From Streptomyces griseomycini (lineage in GTDB: Bacteria; Actinomycetota; Actinomycetes; Streptomycetales; Streptomycetaceae): a stretch of 64,000 nucleotides of DNA. A program made the translations under genes and the position numbers. How positions within the stretch are numbered: the stretch's first letter is position 1; each line of letters starts with the position of its first letter. A model generated the notes under the pieces. The model was not told the origin of the DNA and did no database searches. It saw only the letters and a list, made by a program, of their open reading frames with translations. Positions 53,122 through 63,206 of the stretch are shown piece after piece. The stretch is taken from NCBI RefSeq assembly GCF_014203535.1, contig NZ_JACHJI010000004.1, positions 310,001 through 374,000 of the forward strand, in the 5' to 3' direction.

Positions 53122-54462
53122 CTACTCGTAGTGGGCCATCGCCTCCTCGACCGTCACCACCGGGATGTCCCGGTCCGCGATCTCCCGCATCAGCGTGGTG
53201 AGGCCGGCCGTGCCGATCTCCGTGCTGGTCCTCGGGGTGCCGTCGACGATCCGGTGCAGACAGAGGATGAGCCGGTCACCGCTCTCCGCGCACCGGTCGA
53301 GCCTGCCGCCGTCCTCCGTCAGCCGCGTCAGCGGCGTACCGCCGATGCCCGTACCGTCGGTGATGCCGGTCAGCGACTTCAGGCGGTACGGGTCCGCCGG
53401 GGCGAACGACTCGATCGTCTCGGAGATGATCGACCGGGCCGTGGTGAAGTGCCGGCTCGCGATCAGGTCGACGGGCACACCGTCCGAGGTCTTCCGGAAC
53501 GCCCCGTGCGGATAGGCGAAGTGCTCGCTGGTGAAGCCGTTGGGCACCAGCCGCTCCCGCAGCCTGCGGAAGTCCTCGTCGGCCTGCTCCGCGGTGAGCT
53601 GGGGGTAGCCGGCGGTGTGCGCGGCGTTCGCGTAGGCGTGACCGCCCACCTCCCGGCCGGAGAAGTTCTGCATCGAGCGCATCTGCTCGACCGTCATGAA
53701 GTTCCCGGTCCCGATGGCGTCGGCGATGTTGTACGACGTGCCGGGGAAGCCGGAGGAGTCCATCACCGGGCGGGCCGGGTCGTGGATCGACCTGTGGGAG
53801 TCGTCGAAGGCGAGGGAGACGACGCCCTTGGGGAAGACGTCGGAGGTGTCCGGTACCAGCTCGACCGCCCGGAGCCGGTGGGTCACCGGCCCGGCCGCGT
53901 CGTCGTGCACGGCGAACGACACGTCCGTGAAGCCCGTCGTGGTGGACGGCTCGCCGTCGGCGGAGATCGCGTACGTGCCGGACGCGCTCCTGACGTCGGC
54001 CCACTGCAGGTGGACCGTCACCCACTCCCCGGACCGGACGCAGTTGGCGGCGGTCTTCGAGTGGACGTGGAACGTCCAGGAGAAGTGGTTCCCGAACGAG
54101 CCGCTGCCCAGGTAGAAGACCATCCTGGACAGGTTCGCCACGTCGTCGACGCGGAAGAGCAGCCGGATCGTCTTGCCGGTCAGGTCCATCGCCGTCATAC
54201 CGGACCTGCGGACGTACGACTGCTTGCCGGTGCCGTTGGTGGTCACCCGCACCGCTTGCGTGCCGCGCACGAACCGCGTCGCGTCGTTCGCCTCGGCCGA
54301 CGCGGTCCCCGCGCCCCCGGCGCTCCAGCCGTGGGACGCCTGGAACTGCTGGGACCAGGTGGCCCGGCGGTTCTGGGGCCGGCGGCCCGACGGGGCGTAG
54401 GGCGGCGGCGGGCCGGGCGGCGACACCGCCCGGCCAGGCGCCCCCACCCGCCATCGCGACAC
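53122..54462 (-). CDS. CE4-type polysaccharide deacetylase, N-terminus possibly frameshifted
   Basis: 446 residues in the open frame from a GTG at 54462. About residues 40-215 are a carbohydrate-binding-like beta-sandwich, and 215-446 form a NodB deacetylase with VVSLAFDDSHRS, GGHAYANAAHT and FAYPHGAF in place of the usual TFDD, H-x3-H and RxPxG motifs. The frame as it stands has no export signal. One base upstream in phase, from a GTG at 54493, the other frame reads a twin-arginine start, MSRRSALSTGGVAMAGG. The two join if one G is removed from the run at about 54442-54446. The protein is thus likely meant to be Tat-secreted. It follows the CBM3/GH16 gene by 88 bases and may deacetylate the GT2 product. 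Confidence 0.78.
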   Translation of the reverse strand: MSRWRVGAPGRAVSPPGPPPPYAPSGRRPQNRRATWSQQFQASHGWSAGGAGTASAEANDATRFVRGTQAVRVTTNGTGKQSYVRRSGMTAMDLTGKTIRLLFRVDDVANLSRMVFYLGSGSFGNHFSWTFHVHSKTAANCVRSGEWVTVHLQWADVRSASGTYAISADGEPSTTTGFTDVSFAVHDDAAGPVTHRLRAVELVPDTSDVFPKGVVSLAFDDSHRSIHDPARPVMDSSGFPGTSYNIADAIGTGNFMTVEQMRSMQNFSGREVGGHAYANAAHTAGYPQLTAEQADEDFRRLRERLVPNGFTSEHFAYPHGAFRKTSDGVPVDLIASRHFTTARSIISETIESFAPADPYRLKSLTGITDGTGIGGTPLTRLTEDGGRLDRCAESGDRLILCLHRIVDGTPRTSTEIGTAGLTTLMREIADRDIPVVTVEEAMAHYE

Positions 54463-54550
54463 CGCCCGTGGACAGCGCGGAGCGCCGGCTCACCGCCGGC
54501 TTGCCGCTCGCAGCGGCGCGGCCGTGCGCGCCGGACCGCCTCCTGCCCGC

Positions 54551-55996
54551 TCAGGATCCCCGGACCGTGTCGAAGTAGTTCATGCCCTCGTCGGTGAAGC
54601 CCTCGACCCGCTCCTGGACCTGTTCCGCCGACAAGGTGTCGTTCGCGTTGTAGTAGAGCCAGTCGACCTTCATGTCCCAGGCGCGGTCGCCCTTGAACGG
54701 CAGGTCCACGAACCAGTGGTTGAAGTTCACCGACATGTCCGTGCGCGGGGAGTACTTCCCGTTGCTGGCGAAGAGCTTCTCGCCGTCGAGCCAGTAGGAG
54801 ACGGCGTCGTCCTTCACCCTGATCATCACGGTGTGCCAGCCGGCGAGGCTCTTGTCCGTGGTGGTGTAGACCCGGTCGTTCGTCCTGTGGTCGTACCAGG
54901 TCACGGTGTCGAGCTTCGGGCCGGGACGGCCCCAACCGCCGTTGGGCATGTACTCGTTGTCCAGTTCGCTGTACGCCGAGCCCTTGCCGCCGATGGTGTA
55001 GAAGGTCTGGTTGACGTGGTCGCCCTTCTCACCGGTCGTCGGCTCGTCGCTGAAGCGGATCCGGGCCGCGTAGGTCCCCTCGCGGAACTTGCTCGCGGCG
55101 GTGCCCAGGCTGGCCTGCCGGGTGCCCGCCTCGGTGCCGTCCGTGCGGGCGCGCAGCTGCAGCACCTGACCGCCCTCCAGGGCCTCCTCGTCACCGGGGA
55201 AGGTGACGCCGTCGGCCGACCAGGTGTCCTCGATGCCGGGGCCGCCCTCGCTGGTGCGGACCAGCCAGCCGTGCTTGAAGAGGGCGGGGTCCTTGGCGCC
55301 GAGGTAGTCGAAGGTGTCGAACAGCACGCCGTCGGGGGCGGCCGGCAGCGGGTCGGGGGCGGCGGCCCCCGCCCCCTTCCCGGCGTCGGCCGGCTCGGTG
55401 CCGTCCGGCTCCTCGCCCCAGGCGAGGACGCCCCGCTTGTACGCGGTGACCTTCTCCGCCTCCTCGTAGCTGGTCGTCCCCGCGTCGAAGGAGCGGTCGT
55501 CGGACTGCTCCAGCTCCTTGTGGTCGGTGCGGAACAGCTGGAGGTCGATGCCCTTGCTGTTGGCGCCGGGCTCCAGGGAGCCGGCGGCCTCGGAGAAACG
55601 GATCTCCAGGTAGTGGTCGGCGGTGTCGGTGGGCCGGTCCAGCTTCACCACGCGACCGGCGAGGTGCGAGCAGCCGAAGACGGCGTTGACGCAGTTGAAG
55701 GCGTACCCCGGGGAACCGGCGCCGTCGTCGGCGGTGAACCAGTACCGCAGCGAGACGTCGCTGAGCGGCAGCGGCTCGTCGGTCTTGTTGAAGACCTCCA
55801 GCGACGGCTTGGCCACCGCCGAGGTGGCGGGCGTGTCGGTCCGGTAGCGGACGAGGAGGTCGGGCGGATCCGGGTCCGCCGACTTCCAGACGGGGTAGAG
55901 CGCCGTGGCGCCGGCGGCGACCACGGCTGTCAACAGCAGCAGCCGGATCGTGGGCCATATCCGGCGTCGGGGCGGGCGGCGGCGGGTGGACGCCAC
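54551..55996 (-). CDS. Membrane-anchored CBM3 plus GH16-like protein
   Basis: 481 residues from the GTG at 55996 (GAGGAG five bases ahead). An Arg-rich head and one membrane helix (about 18-40) anchor the protein with its bulk outside. Residues 48-190 form a CBM3-like cellulose-binding domain (KPSLEVFNKTDEPLPLSDVS; two Cys in NCVNAVFGCSH). After a Pro/Ala linker, residues 225-481 form a concanavalin-like domain with ELDNEY (Glu344, Asp346, Glu348), the GH16 catalytic triad without the beta-bulge. It probably trims or binds a beta-glucan-like polymer at the cell surface. It is next to a CE4 deacetylase and opposite a processive GT2, which suggests a common polymer. Confidence 0.8.
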   Translation of the reverse strand: MASTRRRPPRRRIWPTIRLLLLTAVVAAGATALYPVWKSADPDPPDLLVRYRTDTPATSAVAKPSLEVFNKTDEPLPLSDVSLRYWFTADDGAGSPGYAFNCVNAVFGCSHLAGRVVKLDRPTDTADHYLEIRFSEAAGSLEPGANSKGIDLQLFRTDHKELEQSDDRSFDAGTTSYEEAEKVTAYKRGVLAWGEEPDGTEPADAGKGAGAAAPDPLPAAPDGVLFDTFDYLGAKDPALFKHGWLVRTSEGGPGIEDTWSADGVTFPGDEEALEGGQVLQLRARTDGTEAGTRQASLGTAASKFREGTYAARIRFSDEPTTGEKGDHVNQTFYTIGGKGSAYSELDNEYMPNGGWGRPGPKLDTVTWYDHRTNDRVYTTTDKSLAGWHTVMIRVKDDAVSYWLDGEKLFASNGKYSPRTDMSVNFNHWFVDLPFKGDRAWDMKVDWLYYNANDTLSAEQVQERVEGFTDEGMNYFDTVRGS

Positions 55997-56082
55997 GGGA
56001 ACTCCTCAACGGGCCGGTGACACGCACCAGTGGACGAGTGGTCAGGTCGCGTGGAGATCCTATCGGTACGCCTGTGACGAAA

Positions 56083-56123
56083 GGGGGTGGGCGGCACGGA
56101 TCGTTACCGTGCGGCCCACCCCC
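56083..56123 (-). terminator. fadAB operon terminator
   Basis: A 17-base stem with one mismatch (56083-56099 with 56107-56123) and a seven-base loop, 18 bases beyond the fadB stop. Confidence 0.8.
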
Positions 56124-56140
56124 TCGTCAGGGACGGCCGG

Positions 56141-58266
<2,126 letters not shown>

Positions 58267-58270
<4 letters not shown>

Positions 58271-59484
58271 TTGTCCCCCTCGAAGTGCGGGTTCTCCCAG
58301 ATGACCGTCGCGCCCATGCCGAAGCCGACGCACATGGTGGTCAGGCCGTAGCGGACCTGCGGCTGCTCCTCGAACTGGCGGGCCAGCTGCGTCATCAGAC
58401 GGACGCCGGAGGAGGCCAGCGGGTGACCGAAGGCGATGGCGCCGCCGTACTGGTTGACGCGCTCGTCGTCGTCGGCGATGCCGTAGTGGTCCAGGAAGGC
58501 CAGGACCTGGACGGCGAAGGCCTCGTTGATCTCGAACAGGCCGATGTCGGAGATGGACAGGCCGGCCTGGGCCAGCGCCTTCTCCGTCGCCGGGATCGGG
58601 CCGTAGCCCATGACCTCGGGCTCCACGCCCGCGAAGGCGTAGGAGACCAGGCGCATCTTGACCGGCAGCCCGTTCTCGCGGGCGAAGTCCTCGGAGGCGA
58701 TGACCGAGGCGGTGGCGCCGTCGTTCAGACCGGCCGCGTTGCCGGCGGTGACCCGGCCGTGGACGCGGAACGGCGTCTTGAGGTTCGCCAGGTTCTCCAG
58801 GGTGGTGCCCGGACGCATCGGCTCGTCGGCGGTGACCAGGCCCCAGCCGGTCTCGCCGCCCTCGGGATTGGTGCGGCGCACCGAGACCGGCACCAGGTCG
58901 GCCTGGATCTTGCCGTTGGCGTACGCCTTGGCGGCCTTCTCCTGCGAGCGCACGGCGTACTCGTCGGCGCGCAGCTTGGTGATCTGCGGGTAGCGGTCGT
59001 GCAGGTTCTCCGCGGTCATGCCCATGAACAGGGCGGACTCGTCGACCAGCTTCTCGCTGACGAACCGCGGGTTGGGGTCGACGCCCTCGCCCATCGGGTG
59101 GCGGCCCATGTGCTCGACGCCGCCCGCGATGGCGACGTCGTACGCGCCGAAGGCGACGGAGCCGGCCACCGTGGTGACGGCGGTCAGGGCGCCGGCGCAC
59201 ATGCGGTCGATGGAGTAGCCCGGGACCGAGGTGGGCAGGCCCGCGAGGATGCCGGCCGTGCGGCCGATGGTCAGGCCCTGGTCGCCGATCTGCGTGGTCG
59301 CGGCGATGGCGACCTCGTCGATCTTCTTGGGGTCGAGACCCGGGTTGCGGCGCAGCAGCTCCCGGATGGCCTTCACGACGAGGTCGTCGGCGCGGGTCTC
59401 GTGGTAGATGCCCTTCGGGCCCGCCTTGCCGAACGGGGTGCGGACGCCGTCGACGAAGACGACGTCCCTGACGGTACGAGGCAC
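58267..59484 (-). CDS. fadA: Acetyl-CoA C-acyltransferase (thiolase)
   Basis: Cleaves 3-ketoacyl-CoA with CoA, the last step of beta-oxidation. 405 residues from the GTG at 59484 (GGAGGAG seven bases ahead; the frame is open to 59592 but without a ribosome site). The active-site residues are Cys96 (DRMCAGAL), His354 (FGHPLASSG) and Cys385 (TMCVGFGMG). The NEAFAVQ motif lies near 323. It is the first gene of the fadA-fadB operon. A 16-bp palindrome lies 44 bases upstream. Confidence 0.95.
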
Positions 59485-59527
59485 GATGGCTCTCCTCCAG
59501 GGTGCGGGATGGCACTGCTGCGTTGCG

Positions 59528-59543
59528 CTGAGCGCGCGCTCAG
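59528..59543. promoter_or_regulatory. Perfect palindrome upstream of fadA
   Basis: CTGAGCGCGCGCTCAG, 16 bases, perfectly symmetric, 44 bases before the fadA start. The form suits a TetR-type fatty-acid regulator, but none is encoded nearby. The GTTACGTTACCC stretch just upstream on the same strand is the likely promoter area. Confidence 0.5.
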
Positions 59544-59630
59544 GACCCATGCTACTTGTGGGTAACGTAACAGCCCAGTCCCCCCGCCCCAAGCGGCGAA
59601 GGTCACACCCCCGGCGTCACGCCCTCGACG

Positions 59631-60671
59631 TCACGCCTTCGGGGGAGCGGTCGAGCCGCGCGGGGTGAGCACCGGGGTCGGCACGGGGTGCGAACCGGGC
59701 CCCTCCCCGCTGATCACCCCGAACAGCGTGCGCGCCACGTCCGCGCCGAACCCGTGCACGTCGTGGCTCATCGCGGAGAGCGTCGGATGGGTCAGCCGGC
59801 ACAGCTGGGAGTCGTCCCAGGCCAGCAGGGACACGTCGGCCGGGACCCGCAGCCCCATCTCCGCCGCCACCGAGAGACCGGCCACCGCCATGATGTCGTT
59901 GTCGTACACGATCGCCGTCGGCCGCTCCGGCGGCGCGGCGGCCAGCAGCGAGCGGGTCGCCCGCGCGCCCGCGTCCCCCGAGAAGTCGGTGGCCGTCTGC
60001 CAGGCCCGGGCGGGCGGCTCCAGCGCGCGGACCGCCTCGTCGAAGGCGGCCGTGCGGATCGAGGTGTGGCCGAGCGCCGCCGCGCCGCCCACCCGGGCGA
60101 TCCGCCGGTGCCCGAGCGCCGCCAGATAGCGCACCGCCTCGGTCACGGCCGTGGCGTCGTCGGTCCACACGGAGGTCAGCCCGCCGGTCAGCGAGGGGTG
60201 CCCGACGGCGACCGCCGGCAGCCCGAGCCGCCCGGCCGCCGCCGGGCGGGGGTCGTCGGCCCGGAAGTCGACCAGGATCGACCCGCCGATCTGCCGCCCC
60301 CGCCACCACGACTCCAGCAGCCTCACCTCCTCGTCCTGGCCGCGCACCAGCCGCAGCAGCAGCGAGCAGGACCGCTCGACCAGGACGCTCTCCACGCCGG
60401 AGACGAACTCCATGTAGAAGGGCTCCAGGCCGAGCAGCCGGGCGGGCCGGCACACCGCGAGACCCACCACGTCCACGCGCGAACCGGCCAGCGTCCGCGC
60501 CGTCGAGCTCGGCGCCCACCCCAGTTCCCGCGCCGCCCGGAAGATCCGCTCCCGGGTCGCCTCCGACAGGCCCGGCTTACGGTTGAAGGCCAGGGACACG
60601 GCCCCTTTGGACACGCCGGCGCGCGCGGCGACGTCCTTGATGGTGACGCGGGGCGTCGGGGTCGCCGTCAT
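59631..60671 (-). CDS. LacI-family transcriptional regulator
   Basis: 346 residues from the ATG at 60671, overlapping the GH2 stop (ATGA). The HTH and hinge are at residues 8-60 (VTIKDVAARAGVSKGAVSLA; hinge STARTLAGSR), followed by the periplasmic-binding-protein-like effector domain. It is translated with the GH2 beta-mannosidase and probably controls that gene and the divergent importer at 63207, acting on the two ACCGGT-centred sites between them. The effector is likely a manno-oligosaccharide, inferred from the neighbours. Confidence 0.92.
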   Translation of the reverse strand: MTATPTPRVTIKDVAARAGVSKGAVSLAFNRKPGLSEATRERIFRAARELGWAPSSTARTLAGSRVDVVGLAVCRPARLLGLEPFYMEFVSGVESVLVERSCSLLLRLVRGQDEEVRLLESWWRGRQIGGSILVDFRADDPRPAAAGRLGLPAVAVGHPSLTGGLTSVWTDDATAVTEAVRYLAALGHRRIARVGGAAALGHTSIRTAAFDEAVRALEPPARAWQTATDFSGDAGARATRSLLAAAPPERPTAIVYDNDIMAVAGLSVAAEMGLRVPADVSLLAWDDSQLCRLTHPTLSAMSHDVHGFGADVARTLFGVISGEGPGSHPVPTPVLTPRGSTAPPKA

Positions 60672-63055
60672 CGGGTGGGCTCCACGCAGTACAGGGCGCG
60701 GCGGGCGCTGTCCGGGTCCGGAGTCTTCCAGCCCCGGACCCCTATCGTCACCCGTTCCCCGGGCAGCAGGGTCACCAGCCCCCGGTCGGCCCGGGCGTCC
60801 GGATCCAGCCGGTCGGCCTGGAGCAGCAGGTCCCGCACCAGGGTGCGGGCCGTCACCGTGATCCCGCCCGGCGCGAGGGCGACCTCGAACTCCGGCCGGG
60901 GGTAGGCGACCTCCCGGTCCGGCACGGGGAAGTGCAGCGCCCGCAGCCCGTCCGTGTCCGCGTCGGCGACCAGGAACTCCTCCGGGCCGGCCGGCACCAG
61001 CCCCCCGGGGACCGGGATCTCGGCCACGGTCCGCCCCCCGGCGGCCAGTGCCGGACTCGCCTCCGCGATCACCGTGCCCCCGACCGACATCCGGCGCAGC
61101 CGCAGCGTGCCGTGCCAGCCCTCCGCGGACTGGTTGACCGCGGCCAGCGTCAGACCGTCGGCGTGCGCGCGCAGGGTCAGCAGCCGGTCCGCGTACAGCC
61201 GCCGCAGCTCGTGGTACAGCGGCTTCTCCCGTCCGTCCCCGTCGATCGCGGCCCAGGACGTCACCGGCCAGCAGTCGTTGAGCTGCCAGACCACCGTGCC
61301 CGCGCACACCGGCCAGTGGGAGCGCCAGTGCTCGATCCCGGCGGCGACCGCACGGGCCTGGTTGACCTGCGCCAGGTAGTGCCAGCGGTCGAAGTCCCCC
61401 TCCGGCACGGCGAAGTGGCGGCCCAGGCCGCGCTCCAGCTTGCCGTTGCCGTCGTCCGCCTTCTGGTGGTGCAGCATGCCGGGGGAGTCCGGTGCGAGCT
61501 CCTCCCCGGGCAGCGCCCGCCGCAGCGTGGCGTACGCGGGCGGCGCCTGCCAGCCGAACTCGGCGACGAAGCGCGGCACGTGGAGCCGGTAGTCGGCGTA
61601 GTCGGCGCGGTTCCACACCTCCCAGGAGTGATGGGTGCCGTGCGCCGGGTCGTTCGGGTGGTGGCGCCAGGACCCGGACCAGGGGCTGCCCGCCGTGTAC
61701 GGCCGCGTCGGGTCCAGCTCGGCCACCACGCGCGGCAGGACGCCCAGGTAGTACCCCTCGCCCCAGGAGTCCCCGGCCAGCCCAGGCTCCCAGTCCCAGT
61801 CCCGGAAGCCCCACAGGTTCTCGTTGTTGCCGTTCCACAGCACCAGCGAGGGGTGCGGCATCAGCCGCACGACGTTCTCCCGGGCCTCCGCCTCCACCTC
61901 CCCGCGCAAGGGCTGCTCCTCGGGGTAGGCCGCGCACGCGAACGGGAAGTCCTGCCAGACCAGCAGCCCCAACTCGTCGCAGGCGTCGTAGAAGTCCTCG
62001 CTCTCGTAGATCCCGCCGCCCCAGACGCGGACCAGGTCCACGCCCGCGCCGGCCGCCTGCTCCAGCCGCCGCCGGTACCGCTCGCGGGTGATCCGGGACG
62101 GGAAGACGTCGTCCGGGATCCAGTTGACGCCCCGGGCGAACAGCCGCTCACCGTTGACGACCAGGGCGAAACCGGTGCCGTGGGCGTCGGGCGAGGTGTC
62201 CAGCCCCACGGTGCGGAACCCGATCCGGCGCCGCCACCCGTCCAGCGGCTCCTCGCCGTGCAGCAACGTCAGCTCGAGGTCGTACAGCGGCTGTTCGCCG
62301 TACCCGCGGGGCCACCACAGCCGTACGTCCGGCACCTCGAGGCGTACGGTCCCGTGCGTCCCGTCGATCCCGGCGCGCACCCGCACCCCGCCGACGCTCG
62401 CCTCGACGGTGAGCGGCGCCTCGATCCGGGCGCGCTCCACCTCGACCGCCAGCTCCACCCGGCCCGCGCCGCCCTCGACCGTGACGAGCGGGCGCACCCG
62501 GGCGATCCGGGCCGTGGACCAGTGCTCGAGCCGCACCGGCCGCCAGATCCCCGCCGTCACCAGCGTCGGCCCCCAGTCCCAGCCGAACGAGCAGGCCATC
62601 TTGCGCACGTACGGGTAGGGCTCGGCGTAGGCGCCGGGCCGCTCGCCCAGTCTGCCGCGCACCGCCTCGGCCTCGGCGTAGGCGGAGGCGAACCGCACGG
62701 CGAGCCGGCCGCTCAGCCCGGTCACGTCGAAGCGGTAGGAGCGGTGCATGTTGCGCACCCGGCCCAGCGGCCGGCCGTCGAGCAGGATCTCGGCGACGGT
62801 GTCGAGACCGTCGAAGACGAGGTCCGTCCGCTCGTGCGCGCCCGGTCCCGCGGCCAGCTCCGTCTCGTAGGTCCAGTCCCGCCGGCCCACCCACGCCACC
62901 TCGGCCTCGTTCCGGCCGAGGAACGGATCGGGTATCAGCCCGGCCGCCAGCAGATCGGTGTGCACACACCCCGGCACCACGGCGGGGAGCGGGTCCCCCG
63001 TGCCGTCCGGATCGCGCAGAACCCATCCGTCGGTGAGCGGTGTGACCTGACGCAT
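60668..63055 (-). CDS. GH2 beta-mannosidase
   Basis: Removes beta-linked mannose from the non-reducing end of oligosaccharides. 795 residues from the ATG at 63055 (AGGGAG five bases ahead; a GTG two codons earlier touches it). It has the GH2 sugar-binding domain, two beta-sandwich domains and the barrel, with acid/base Glu412 in WNGNNENLWG and nucleophile Glu499 in VAEFGWQAPP. The WNGNNE form is that of beta-mannosidases rather than beta-galactosidases. No signal peptide is seen, so it acts on imported mannobiose or longer sugars. It is in an operon with LacI and divergent from a solute-binding protein gene. Confidence 0.92.
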   Translation of the reverse strand: MRQVTPLTDGWVLRDPDGTGDPLPAVVPGCVHTDLLAAGLIPDPFLGRNEAEVAWVGRRDWTYETELAAGPGAHERTDLVFDGLDTVAEILLDGRPLGRVRNMHRSYRFDVTGLSGRLAVRFASAYAEAEAVRGRLGERPGAYAEPYPYVRKMACSFGWDWGPTLVTAGIWRPVRLEHWSTARIARVRPLVTVEGGAGRVELAVEVERARIEAPLTVEASVGGVRVRAGIDGTHGTVRLEVPDVRLWWPRGYGEQPLYDLELTLLHGEEPLDGWRRRIGFRTVGLDTSPDAHGTGFALVVNGERLFARGVNWIPDDVFPSRITRERYRRRLEQAAGAGVDLVRVWGGGIYESEDFYDACDELGLLVWQDFPFACAAYPEEQPLRGEVEAEARENVVRLMPHPSLVLWNGNNENLWGFRDWDWEPGLAGDSWGEGYYLGVLPRVVAELDPTRPYTAGSPWSGSWRHHPNDPAHGTHHSWEVWNRADYADYRLHVPRFVAEFGWQAPPAYATLRRALPGEELAPDSPGMLHHQKADDGNGKLERGLGRHFAVPEGDFDRWHYLAQVNQARAVAAGIEHWRSHWPVCAGTVVWQLNDCWPVTSWAAIDGDGREKPLYHELRRLYADRLLTLRAHADGLTLAAVNQSAEGWHGTLRLRRMSVGGTVIAEASPALAAGGRTVAEIPVPGGLVPAGPEEFLVADADTDGLRALHFPVPDREVAYPRPEFEVALAPGGITVTARTLVRDLLLQADRLDPDARADRGLVTLLPGERVTIGVRGWKTPDPDSARRALYCVEPTR

Positions 63056-63066
63056 GCACACTCCCT

Positions 63067-63134
63067 AAACCGGTCGACCCAGCTCCTGGGCAACCTTTCG
63101 GCATCCTTGGCGCAATAGAGACTTTACCGGTTCA
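63067..63134. promoter_or_regulatory. Two LacI-type operators between GH2 and the importer gene
   Basis: CTAAACCGGTCGAC (core ACCGGT 63069-63074) and CTTTACCGGTTCAG (core 63126-63131) share a CTNNACCGGTNNAS pattern. They lie 57 bases apart in the divergent region, one near each gene start. The neighbouring LacI protein is the obvious candidate to bind both. Confidence 0.6.
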
Positions 63135-63206
63135 GTAGGGGGTGTCAGAGTGCCGAACCAGCCAACCCACTCGTGCTCGACCGCCCCGTGAACGGAGCTG
63201 GTGCAC

